6,671 bases of DNA from CAYZTD01 sp964638155 (GTDB taxonomy: Archaea; Thermoplasmatota; E2; DHVEG-1): contig CAZWYI010000056.1 of assembly GCA_964638155.1 (NCBI GenBank), forward strand, positions 1-6,671, given 5' to 3'. The notes beneath the pieces were generated by a model. It made no database searches. It saw nothing but the letters and a program-made list of their open reading frames with translations, and was not told where the DNA came from. The translations under genes and the position numbers were made by a program. Numbering within the stretch: position 1 is the first letter of the stretch; the number at the start of each line of letters is the position of its first letter. Below are positions 1 through 5,977 of the stretch, piece after piece.

Positions 1-343
1 TATAACTTATACAGTTTCAGATCCCTTACCATGATAAAATCGGTTAAAACTTGGTAAACATGATCGAATATCAACTATGTTGATTTAGTTCATATATCGT
101 GTACTTTACATACTATCAGTCAGAAGAGGATCTAAAACGGATATATGATAAGATTATGAATGGGGATATAGTGTAGATTGTTGGGTATAAGTAAATAGAT
201 AGGCAGTAAAACATAATGTTATCGGTGCAGATAAAGCATATGATAATGATGTGTATGGTAATGGTTATAATTGTAGGTATATAGCAATAACTGTTGATAC
301 TTTACCAATCTATATTTTGAGCATCGTTAAAGTAGATGTATAA
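1..343 (+). pseudogene. Possible decayed coding sequence, unidentified
   Basis: No intact gene is visible in the first ~390 bases on either strand. Two stretches on the plus strand nevertheless read like protein. One spans 84-176 and ends SEEDLKRIYDKIMNGDIV before a TAG. The other spans 203-343, in a different frame, and contains NVIGADKAYDNDVYGNG before a TAA. The first frame continues upstream to position 6 but is broken by TAA (45-47) and TGA (81-83). Neither stretch has a convincing start codon or ribosome binding site. The pattern of two frames interrupted by stops fits an old pseudogene with at least one frameshift, probably part of the mobile element inferred next door. The 'ADKAYD' string faintly recalls the second-aspartate region of DDE transposases, but that is too little to name a family. 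Short ORFs arising by chance in AT-rich DNA are the alternative. Confidence 0.3.
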
Positions 344-380
344 GTTACTTAGCTAGTAATTATGATGATGTTTTTGTAAT

Positions 381-392
381 CTAAATATATGG
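381..392 (+). promoter_or_regulatory. TATA-box-like element for the RHH gene
   Basis: The sequence CTAAATATATGG resembles an archaeal TATA box. Its centre lies about 50 bp upstream of the ATG at 437, which would place a transcription start near 412-415 and give a short 5' leader. The in-frame ATG at 389 falls inside this element, which argues against that ATG being the translation start. Confidence 0.35.
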
Positions 393-420
393 TTTTTGGG
401 CAAAGAATTAAGTATGTATA

Positions 421-437
421 TACGTATTATGTACGTA
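421..437. promoter_or_regulatory. Twin TACGTA palindromes, candidate operator
   Basis: Two identical 6-bp palindromes, TACGTA at 421-426 and 432-437, are spaced 11 bp start to start, one helical turn, and the second touches the ATG at 437. The whole reads TACGTATTATGTACGTA. Ribbon-helix-helix regulators such as CopG, Arc and MetJ bind pairs of short palindromic boxes at about this spacing, often overlapping their own promoter. Autoregulation by the RHH protein encoded immediately downstream is therefore a reasonable inference. Binding itself cannot be seen from sequence. Confidence 0.35.
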
Positions 438-649
438 TGCCTAAGCATAAACTTACTTTATCAGTAAATGAAGATGTTGTTAAAAGAGCAAGAGAACATG
501 GTATTAACATAAGTGCATTTTTAGAGATTAAACTAGAAGAACACCTTGCCCTAATACACGGTAAAAGATATAACAAATCAGATAAATGGACTGAGCGGGA
601 TTTGAACCCGCGGCCTCCACCTTGCGAAGGTGGCGATCTTCCGAGCTGA
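437..649 (+). CDS. Ribbon-helix-helix protein running into tRNA-Ala; probable integrase N-terminal fragment, Int(N)
   Basis: This 70-residue product has two parts. Residues 5-40 form a ribbon-helix-helix fold of the CcdA/CopG type: strand KLTLSVN, helix NEDVVKRAREHG, a GINIS turn, and helix SAFLEIKLEEHLALI. Residues 51-70, from W51 (WTERDLNPRPPP...), are encoded entirely by the antisense strand of the tRNA-Ala gene, starting exactly at the complement of the discriminator base, and the frame stops at TGA 647-649 inside the tRNA D-arm. Archaeal SSV-type integrases carry their attachment site inside the gene, so integration splits them into Int(N) and Int(C), with Int(N) fused to the tRNA sequence. 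This ORF fits that Int(N) end; the catalytic Int(C) part would lie off the window to the left. I chose the ATG at 437 because the domain begins there and the ATG at 389 lies inside a TATA-like element. No Shine-Dalgarno is visible. The alternative is a free-standing CcdA-like antitoxin whose ORF happens to cross the tRNA. Confidence 0.6.
   Translation: MPKHKLTLSVNEDVVKRAREHGINISAFLEIKLEEHLALIHGKRYNKSDKWTERDLNPRPPPCEGGDLPS
587..633. other. Probable integration (attachment) site in the tRNA-Ala 3' half
   Basis: The region runs from the tRNA 3' end to the top of the anticodon stem, the segment archaeal tyrosine recombinases commonly use as att. It is shared between the intact tRNA gene and the reading frame of the RHH/Int(N)-like ORF, which enters from the 3' side of the tRNA. 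The inserted DNA should therefore lie left of 587. The matching direct repeat that would mark the far end of the element is not in this window, so the right boundary given is an estimate. Confidence 0.45.
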
Positions 650-660
650 TCTATCAGCCC
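587..660 (-). tRNA. tRNA-Ala (anticodon CGC)
   Basis: The minus strand folds into a complete 74-nt cloverleaf. The acceptor GGGCTGA pairs with TCAGTCC and includes the G3:U70 wobble pair that is the alanine identity element. The D-stem is GATC/GATC, the anticodon stem CCACC/GGTGG with loop TTCGCAA, and the T-arm GCGGG/CCCGC with loop TTCAAAT. Anticodon CGC (plus-strand 624-626) reads GCG codons. The discriminator base is A73, followed by TTT, so CCA is not encoded and must be added after transcription. There is no intron. The gene lies downstream of pgk on the same strand and is overlapped in antisense by the RHH/Int(N)-like ORF. It remains intact, as expected for a target that is regenerated by the integrating element. 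Confidence 0.96.
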
Positions 661-679
661 TTGGGTAGATTTAGGAAAG

Positions 680-686
680 AAAAAAA
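680..686 (-). terminator. Oligo-T tract after pgk
   Basis: The minus strand has seven consecutive T's about 35 bp after the pgk stop codon, in a T-rich stretch (674-689) without a strong hairpin. Archaeal RNA polymerase can terminate at such oligo-T tracts, so this is a candidate 3' end for the pgk transcript. Confidence 0.35.
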
Positions 687-702
687 GAATATATGATATT
701 TT

Positions 703-716
703 CCTTTATATAAAAA
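703..716 (-). promoter_or_regulatory. TATA-box-like element for tRNA-Ala
   Basis: The minus strand reads TTTTTATATAAAGG, containing the archaeal TATA consensus-like TTTATATA. A start site about 25 bp downstream would fall near 684 and give a leader of roughly 24 nt before the mature tRNA 5' end at 660. It suggests the tRNA is transcribed separately from pgk. Confidence 0.45.
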
Positions 717-720
717 TCAA

Positions 721-1947
721 TCAAAGATGTTTATTCTTGGCTTTTTTCAAAGCTTCAATAACAGGAAGTTTTTCCCCCATCATAAATTTTTCAAGAGAGC
801 CACCACCAGTGCTAATATGAGAGATTTTATCTTCAAGATCAAGCTTTTTTACTGCTGCAACAGTGTGCCCTCCACCTACTATTGAAAAAGCATCAGTTTC
901 AGCTACAAAATTAAATATTTCTTTTGTACCTTTCATAAAAATCTCTTCTTCAAACACTCCACATGGGCCAGATAAGAAGATTGTTTTAGCATTTTTTAGT
1001 ATTTCTTTAAACTTATTTATTGATTTAGATCCTATATCAAAAAGACCTTTGTCAACTGGTAAATCATCCGATGTTATTTCTAATCTACTTTCATCTTCTT
1101 TTACTGCAAAATCAATTGGTAAATATATCTCGTCGTTATATTTTTTCATAAGATTCTTTATTTCATCATATTTTTCTTGTTTTCCTTCCTTTGATAAGGC
1201 TTCTTCATTTTTAGGGCCAAGATTATATCCTTCTGATTTTAAAAATGCATTAGCCGGTAGGCCAGTTAATAATATCTTATCAGCTGTTTTTTTATCAAGA
1301 AGTCTTTCAATTGTAACTATTACATCTGAAAATTTTGCACCGCCAAATAAAAATATAGAAGGCTTTTCAGGATTTTTAATTATTTTTGTAAGAGTTTCTA
1401 TTTCTTTTTCCATAAGCCTTCCCGCAGCAGATGGAAGAATTGCTGTAAAACCAATAAGAGAACATTGTGCTCTATGTGCTGCTGCAAACGCATCGTTTAC
1501 AAAAATATCTCCTAGAGGATAAAGATTTTTAATAAAATCTGTTTTTGAGTGTTCTTCAGCTGTTTTTTTATCTGTTTCATAACTTATTTTTCTAACATTA
1601 TCAAGTAATAATATCTCTCCATTTTCCATATTTTTTATTTCTTTTTTTGCTTTTTCACCATATATATCTTCAATAAATTTTACTTCTTTATCCAATAGTT
1701 TAGATAATGCTTTTGCATGTTTTTCTAGGTTTATAAAATCCCAACTACCTTTTCTTCCTTGATGTGCTAAGATCACTGTCTTTGCATTGTTTTCAACAAG
1801 TTCATTTATTGTTGGAAGTACTCTTTCAATTCTTGTATTATCAAGTATTTCAAGTGTTTCTTTGTCAAGTGGCATATTAAAATCTACACGTAAAAAAACT
1901 GTCTTTCCATCTAATTCAAAATCATTAAGAGTGTTATAATCTCTCAT
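721..1947 (-). CDS. pgk: Phosphoglycerate kinase (archaeal type)
   Basis: This cytosolic enzyme interconverts 1,3-bisphosphoglycerate + ADP and 3-phosphoglycerate + ATP in glycolysis and gluconeogenesis. The 408-residue length is normal for the family, and signature motifs run the full length. In the N-terminal 3-PG-binding domain they are LRVDFNMPL (19-27), NTR (37-39), AHQGRKG (61-67), DNVR (116-119) and NDAFAAAHR (151-159). In the C-terminal nucleotide domain they are GGAKFSD (202-208), SGPCGVFE (326-333), GGGHT (358-362) and STGGGSLE (379-386). 'AHQGRKG' instead of bacterial SHLGRP, and GGGHT instead of GGGDT, mark it as archaeal. The start is supported by GGGAGG at 1959-1964, 11 nt upstream. 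It follows gap, which makes its substrate, with a 72-bp gap containing its own TATA-like box. Nothing is truncated or missing. Confidence 0.97.
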   Translation of the reverse strand: MRDYNTLNDFELDGKTVFLRVDFNMPLDKETLEILDNTRIERVLPTINELVENNAKTVILAHQGRKGSWDFINLEKHAKALSKLLDKEVKFIEDIYGEKAKKEIKNMENGEILLLDNVRKISYETDKKTAEEHSKTDFIKNLYPLGDIFVNDAFAAAHRAQCSLIGFTAILPSAAGRLMEKEIETLTKIIKNPEKPSIFLFGGAKFSDVIVTIERLLDKKTADKILLTGLPANAFLKSEGYNLGPKNEEALSKEGKQEKYDEIKNLMKKYNDEIYLPIDFAVKEDESRLEITSDDLPVDKGLFDIGSKSINKFKEILKNAKTIFLSGPCGVFEEEIFMKGTKEIFNFVAETDAFSIVGGGHTVAAVKKLDLEDKISHISTGGGSLEKFMMGEKLPVIEALKKAKNKHL

Positions 1948-1958
1948 ATAGGTTTTAT

Positions 1959-1964
1959 CCTCCC
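1959..1964 (-). promoter_or_regulatory. Ribosome binding site of pgk
   Basis: GGGAGG on the minus strand lies 11 nt before the pgk ATG (1947). It is the strongest Shine-Dalgarno match in the window and fixes the pgk start. Confidence 0.6.
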
Positions 1965-1990
1965 TTGCAAAAATTGTAATTAAAGTTGTT

Positions 1991-1998
1991 TATTTAAA
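1991..1998 (-). promoter_or_regulatory. TATA-box-like element for pgk
   Basis: The minus strand reads TTTAAATA. A start about 26 bp downstream would fall near 1969, just ahead of the pgk Shine-Dalgarno, leaving a ~20-nt leader. This suggests pgk can be transcribed from its own promoter in addition to any read-through from gap. Confidence 0.4.
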
Positions 1999-2005
1999 GA
2001 TATTT

Positions 2006-2013
2006 AAAAAAAA
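2006..2013 (-). terminator. Oligo-T tract after gap
   Basis: Eight consecutive T's on the minus strand begin 6 bp after the gap stop codon, immediately upstream of the pgk TATA-like element. It is a candidate archaeal-style oligo-T termination site that would partly separate gap and pgk transcription. Confidence 0.35.
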
Positions 2014-2019
2014 TTTGAA

Positions 2020-3078
2020 TTATGCAGTTTCAGCAATCTTTAATTGATTTATAGGTTTAGAATTTCCAATGTAAATATAATTTAATAAATCAATAAGTCT
2101 GCATGAATATCCCCATTCATTATCATACCATGATAATATTTTAAGTAGTCTTCCTTTCCCACCATTGATTTTTGTACTAAGAGAATCTATTATTGCTGAA
2201 TGTGGGTTTCCAACTATATCAATTGATACAAGTGGTTCATCTGTGAAACCTAAAATTCCCTTTAGGCTGTTTTCTGAAGCATGTCTAAAAACATTGTTTA
2301 CTTCTTCTTCACTTGTTTCTTTATTTAACATGCAAGTAAAATCGGTAAGGCTTCCATCAGGAGTAGGAACTCGAACTGCCATACCATCTATTTTTCCCTT
2401 CAATTCTGGCATAACTAAAGCAGTAGCTTTTGCTGCTCCAGTTGTGGTAGGGATGATTGAAACAGCTGCAGCTCGTGCACGTCTTAAATCTTTATGTGGA
2501 AAATCAAGAATTCTTTGATCTCCAGTGTATGAGTGAATGGTGGTCATAAAACCTTGTTCTATTCCAAAGGTTTCATTTAATACTTTTACTGGAGGTGCAA
2601 GGCTATTTGTCGTACATGATGCATTAGAAATAATATTATGTTTTTCATGATTATATTGTTGCTCATTTACACCAAGCACAATTGTAATATCAGGATTTTT
2701 TGCAGGTGCTGAAATAATTACTTTTTTTGCTCCTGCAGAAAGATGCTTACTTGCATCTTCTCTGTTTCTAAAAATACCTGTAGATTCAATAACTACATCT
2801 ATATCGTTTTCCTTCCAGGGTAATTTTGAAGGATTAACCTGTGAATAAAATTTTATGAAATGTCCGTTTACTTCAATTCCATTATCTTTGACATTTACAT
2901 TTCCATTAAATCGCCCATAAACAGAATCATATTTCAACAGATGAGCAAGAGTATTTGTGTTACCAAGATCATTTATGGCAACTATTTCAAATTGCTCTCC
3001 ATATTTTGAATGTTCAAAAGCCGCACGAAGTGTGTTTCTACCTATTCTTCCAAATCCATTAATTGCTACTCTAATCAT
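2020..3078 (-). CDS. gap: Glyceraldehyde-3-phosphate dehydrogenase, type I (bacterial type)
   Basis: This cytosolic enzyme oxidatively phosphorylates glyceraldehyde-3-phosphate to 1,3-bisphosphoglycerate with NAD(P), the substrate of the adjacent PGK. From the ATG at 3078 it has 352 residues. The Rossmann motif is NGFGRIGR (7-14), NDL with D37 lies at the cofactor ribose position, and the active site is SNASCTTN with catalytic C155 and H182 in TTIHSYTGD. PHKDLRRAR, IIPTTTGAAKA and the C-terminal SWYDNEWGYS are also present. These are type I signatures, not those of the type II enzyme usual in archaea. D37 and the proline in 'LDFPHKD' favour NAD, though this is only inferred. About 17 residues follow the usual end (near NYI), without cysteines. 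An upstream in-frame TTG at 3096 would add six residues, but the family begins at MIRVAING and the TATA box at 3109-3117 places transcription start near 3087. Confidence 0.96.
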   Translation of the reverse strand: MIRVAINGFGRIGRNTLRAAFEHSKYGEQFEIVAINDLGNTNTLAHLLKYDSVYGRFNGNVNVKDNGIEVNGHFIKFYSQVNPSKLPWKENDIDVVIESTGIFRNREDASKHLSAGAKKVIISAPAKNPDITIVLGVNEQQYNHEKHNIISNASCTTNSLAPPVKVLNETFGIEQGFMTTIHSYTGDQRILDFPHKDLRRARAAAVSIIPTTTGAAKATALVMPELKGKIDGMAVRVPTPDGSLTDFTCMLNKETSEEEVNNVFRHASENSLKGILGFTDEPLVSIDIVGNPHSAIIDSLSTKINGGKGRLLKILSWYDNEWGYSCRLIDLLNYIYIGNSKPINQLKIAETA

Positions 3079-3105
3079 CCCTTCCACATCTCTCAAAACA
3101 TTATT

Positions 3106-3118
3106 TTATTATATAATA
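3106..3118 (-). promoter_or_regulatory. TATA-box-like element for gap, overlapping the upstream stop codon
   Basis: The minus strand reads TATTATATAATAA and includes the TAA stop of the methylthiotransferase gene (3109-3111). A start ~25 bp downstream would fall near 3087, leaving a leader of under ten nucleotides before the ATG at 3078. It supports the shorter gap start and an independently transcribed gap. Confidence 0.45.
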
Positions 3119-4359
3119 CTTCCGACTAAATAGGTTGATTTATAATCATCTATTTTTACTTTGTAAAATTTACCAATTTCAACATCTTCTTTTAAAACTA
3201 CTGGTTTGTAGTTATCATTTCTTCCAACAAAAGTATTATTTTTTCCTTTTTCAGTAATTAAAACATTATATTTTTTATCAAAGTGATCTTTATTTTTTTC
3301 ATATGAAATATTCTTACATATCTCTGTTAGTTTTTTTGATCTTTCTTTTACAATTTCTGTTTTTATTCTTCCATTCATTTTTTTTGCAGTTGTTTTAGGT
3401 CTTGCTGAAAAACGAGTTATATTTATTATATCTGGTTTTACTTTTTTTAATAATTCAATTGTTTTACTAAATTGATCTTCAGTTTCAGTTGGAAAACCAA
3501 CAATTACATCAGTTGAAAGGGTTATCTCAGAAAATTGCTCTCTAAACTTTTTTACAATATTTAAAAAATCATTAACATCATATTTTCTATTCATTTTTTC
3601 TAAAATCTTGTTGTCGCCAGATTGAACAGGTAGATGAATAAATTTGTAAATTTTTGAATTGTTAAAACTTTTTAGAATTGGATAAAGATTCTTTTTACAA
3701 GTATAAGGATTCATCATCCCTACACGTATTCTAAAATTTCCTTGGACTTTACATATTTCTTTTAAAAGTTTTCCAAGGTTTTCTTTATTGTCAAGTCCAT
3801 AGGAACTAGTATCCTGAGAGGTTATCTGTATTTCTTTACAACCGTTGTTTAACGCAGAGCATACTTCTTTTTTTATATCATTTATTGGAAAACTACGAAG
3901 TTTTCCTCTTGCAATTGTAGTAATACAATAAGAGCAATTAAACATACATCCTTCCGAAATTGCAATTGGCGCAAAATTTTCATCAAAATGTTTGGGAAAA
4001 CTAGTTTTGAATTCTTCTTTAAAATTTGATTTTCTATTTTCTAGTAAATCAATTATATGATGTGAATACTGAGGAGGCAAAAATTTTGCATCTGGTAAAA
4101 TTTTTTTTATTTTATCAGTTTGTACTGATGCCATACATCCTGCAACAATTATTTTTTTTCCAGTTTTTTTGTATTTTTTTAATTGTGAAATAATCTTTTG
4201 TTCTGTTGTATTTATTACAGTGCAGGTTAAAACAACTATTGTATCTGCATTTTCAATTTTTTCAACTATCTCATAGTTGTTTTTGAGAAGTAATCCTTTT
4301 ATTAGGTTTGCATCTGCTTTGTTTGCAGTGCAGCCATAAACTTTTACAAATATTTTCAT
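3109..4359 (-). CDS. MiaB-like tRNA methylthiotransferase (archaeal e-MtaB/CDKAL1 type)
   Basis: This is a radical SAM methylthiotransferase that in characterised relatives converts t6A37 of tRNA-Lys to ms2t6A. The 416 residues fall into three parts. An N-terminal MTTase domain has the three auxiliary-cluster cysteines C10 (VYGC), C46 (LTCTV) and C75 (AGCMA). The radical SAM core has C138-x3-C142-x2-C145 (EGCMFNCSYC) plus HLPVQSGD (242-249) and VIVGFPTET (286-293). A C-terminal TRAM RNA-binding domain covers roughly 362-416. All six cluster cysteines are intact. The 'YGCTANKAD' N-terminus fits the archaeal/eukaryotic e-MtaB group better than MiaB or RimO, but substrate is inferred. It starts 30 bp after lysS, whose product charges tRNA-Lys. 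No Shine-Dalgarno precedes the ATG, so translation may be leaderless or coupled. Confidence 0.93.
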   Translation of the reverse strand: MKIFVKVYGCTANKADANLIKGLLLKNNYEIVEKIENADTIVVLTCTVINTTEQKIISQLKKYKKTGKKIIVAGCMASVQTDKIKKILPDAKFLPPQYSHHIIDLLENRKSNFKEEFKTSFPKHFDENFAPIAISEGCMFNCSYCITTIARGKLRSFPINDIKKEVCSALNNGCKEIQITSQDTSSYGLDNKENLGKLLKEICKVQGNFRIRVGMMNPYTCKKNLYPILKSFNNSKIYKFIHLPVQSGDNKILEKMNRKYDVNDFLNIVKKFREQFSEITLSTDVIVGFPTETEDQFSKTIELLKKVKPDIINITRFSARPKTTAKKMNGRIKTEIVKERSKKLTEICKNISYEKNKDHFDKKYNVLITEKGKNNTFVGRNDNYKPVVLKEDVEIGKFYKVKIDDYKSTYLVGSII

Positions 4360-4376
4360 TTCAAACTAGAAACTGT

Positions 4377-4384
4377 TTAATAAA
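4377..4384 (-). promoter_or_regulatory. Weak TATA-like element before the methylthiotransferase gene
   Basis: The minus strand reads TTTATTAA in the 30-bp gap after lysS. A start site ~26 bp away would coincide with the ATG at 4359, implying a leaderless mRNA, in line with the absence of a Shine-Dalgarno. The match is weak and co-transcription with lysS is equally possible. Confidence 0.25.
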
Positions 4385-4389
4385 AAGTG

Positions 4390-5940
4390 TTATTTAATTG
4401 CTTCTTCTAATCTTTTTTCAATAAATTCTTTATCAAGGTTTGATAAAAAATACCCTGCTCTAGGGCCTCTACTTTTTCCAAGTATAATTTGATATATTGC
4501 CTGAAATGCTTTTTTTGGAGAAATCTTTTTTTCTTGAGTTGATTCATAAATAGCGTTATGTATCTCTTCAGGATCCCACTTTATAGGTTTTATTTTTTCT
4601 AAAAATTTTTCTAAAAATTTAATTTGGTCTTCTGTAAGATTAGTTTTTGGGATTTTTTCTTGCACTTCAAATTTTACCATTTCTGGTGCAAAATTATCAA
4701 GCCAGTATTTTGCATGTACTGCTCTTTGTTTTAGGTGTTGTTCGTCTTTTTTATCAATTTTTTCTGGGATTTGATTTGTCCTTTTAAGTATTCTTTTACA
4801 ATCTTTCCAGTTTTTACCAATCTGGATAATTGTTACTAGATGCCTGTAAGATAATTGTATAGGCATTTTTTTTGGTATTTCATATGGCTGAGATAGTTCA
4901 TATGTACGTTCCAAATCTTTCATACCTTTTATTTCTTCTTCAGATTTAAAATAGACTCGCTCTTGTTGATCGTATTCATCAACTAGATTTAACACACCAA
5001 GACCAGGGTTAAACTCTATATGTTTATTCGGCTGGTTTCTCATTAAAAGAAACCTTAATACTTCAGGTGGAGTAAGTTTTAGCATTTCTTCAGCAGATAG
5101 AGCAGTTCCTTTGGAACTATGCATCGCACCTTTTCCTTTTAAAAGAATAAACTCATACATTACATATTTCGGAGGTTTACAGTTATAGATTTCTTTAGCG
5201 ATTTCAACGCCTGTGTCGTGTGTGCCTCCAACTGTTCCATGATCTTTTCCAAATGGTTCAAATGTAACATTTAATATTTTCCAACGGGCAGGCCAGTCAA
5301 CCCTCCACGGTAACTTTCCAATTCCTCCTATTCTAATATCTGCTTTTCCTTCATATCCACATTCACAAATGTATTCAATAAATGGATAATTATATAGAAC
5401 TGGTTTAGCTGAAGTAATTTTACCGCATTTTTCACATCTAATATTAAATGGTATCCATTTTTTAGGAAGCTTTCTTTTTGAGATTTTTTCGATAATCTCT
5501 CTAATTTTTTTTGTATTTTCAAGAGCTGTTTCAATTGATTCTTTGTACATTCCTTTTTTGTACATTTCACTAGCTCTGTAGACTGTAGGATTAATTCCTA
5601 GTTCTTTTAAGGAATTTAAAAATGAAAAAAGATAATGATCAGCATAGCTTTTATGATTGCCACATGGACATGGTATTTCTGAAAGAGGCATCCCTACATA
5701 TTTTTGATATGTGGTTGGAAGAAAAGGATATACTTTCCTTAGGTTGTCAAAATCATCTGCGATATAAATTAATTCAGCATCTCCACCTTTATTTTTTGCT
5801 GCTCTATAGACTGCATCAGTTGTTAAAACCTCTCTCATATTTCCAATATGAATGGGGCCTGAAGGTGTAATACCAGTTGCTAGAACATGTTTTTTTTCTT
5901 CTTTGAGTAAATCTTCTGCTAAAACATCTGCCCAGTGCAT
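4390..5940 (-). CDS. lysS: Lysyl-tRNA synthetase, class I
   Basis: The enzyme ligates lysine to tRNA-Lys in the cytosol. At 516 residues it has the normal length of the class I LysRS found in most archaea and some bacteria. The HIGH-type signature is PSGPIHIGN (26-34). The second ATP-binding loop reads MHSSKG (273-278), a variant of KMSSSKG that keeps the S-S-K-G core. Cysteines C169/C172 and C192/C194 form a zinc-finger-like site inserted in the catalytic domain, and C91/C93 with H96/H102 may form a second metal site. The C-terminal part (about 340-516) is the helical anticodon-binding region. The start is supported by GGAG at 5951-5954, 10 nt upstream. It lies 37 bp after the gfcR-like gene and 30 bp before the methylthiotransferase gene. 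A 12-bp tandem duplication encodes the local repeat KFLEKFLEK near residue 441. Confidence 0.97.
   Translation of the reverse strand: MHWADVLAEDLLKEEKKHVLATGITPSGPIHIGNMREVLTTDAVYRAAKNKGGDAELIYIADDFDNLRKVYPFLPTTYQKYVGMPLSEIPCPCGNHKSYADHYLFSFLNSLKELGINPTVYRASEMYKKGMYKESIETALENTKKIREIIEKISKRKLPKKWIPFNIRCEKCGKITSAKPVLYNYPFIEYICECGYEGKADIRIGGIGKLPWRVDWPARWKILNVTFEPFGKDHGTVGGTHDTGVEIAKEIYNCKPPKYVMYEFILLKGKGAMHSSKGTALSAEEMLKLTPPEVLRFLLMRNQPNKHIEFNPGLGVLNLVDEYDQQERVYFKSEEEIKGMKDLERTYELSQPYEIPKKMPIQLSYRHLVTIIQIGKNWKDCKRILKRTNQIPEKIDKKDEQHLKQRAVHAKYWLDNFAPEMVKFEVQEKIPKTNLTEDQIKFLEKFLEKIKPIKWDPEEIHNAIYESTQEKKISPKKAFQAIYQIILGKSRGPRAGYFLSNLDKEFIEKRLEEAIK
4594..4617. repeat. Two tandem copies of a 12-bp repeat inside lysS
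   Basis: The 12-mer TTTTTCTAAAAA occurs twice in perfect tandem (4594-4605, 4606-4617). On the coding strand this gives the duplicated tetrapeptide pattern FLEK-FLEK. Because the unit is a multiple of three, slippage would change protein length without a frameshift. Confidence 0.7.
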
Positions 5941-5950
5941 TTAATTAAAT

Positions 5951-5954
5951 CTCC
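5951..5954 (-). promoter_or_regulatory. Ribosome binding site of lysS
   Basis: GGAG on the minus strand, 10 nt upstream of the lysS ATG at 5940, is a modest Shine-Dalgarno match that supports this start. Confidence 0.45.
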
Positions 5955-5977
5955 AAAATAATAGAAAATAAAAATTA

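Noticed and set aside
203..343. Calling the ADKAYD-containing stretch a DDE transposase remnant
   Set aside because: Only a six-residue resemblance; flanking residues do not follow IS4/IS5 patterns, so it is kept as an unidentified remnant.
389..436. Upstream in-frame ATG (389) as the start of the RHH ORF
   Set aside because: It lies within a TATA-like element, the extra 16 residues are not part of the RHH fold, and the homologous domain begins naturally at the ATG at 437.
863..1522. 219-codon open frame on the plus strand
   Set aside because: It is antisense to pgk, whose motifs are complete on the other strand; composition (S, I, F rich) is typical of a shadow frame.
2165..2518. 117-codon open frame on the plus strand
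   Set aside because: Antisense shadow of gap with no recognisable domain or start signals.
3079..3096. TTG at 3096 as the gap start
   Set aside because: It would add MRDVEG before the family-typical MIRVAINGFG and lies upstream of the transcription start predicted from the TATA element.
5328..5870. Open frames of ~80 codons on both strands inside lysS
   Set aside because: Both overlap the well-supported LysRS gene in other frames and show no domain.
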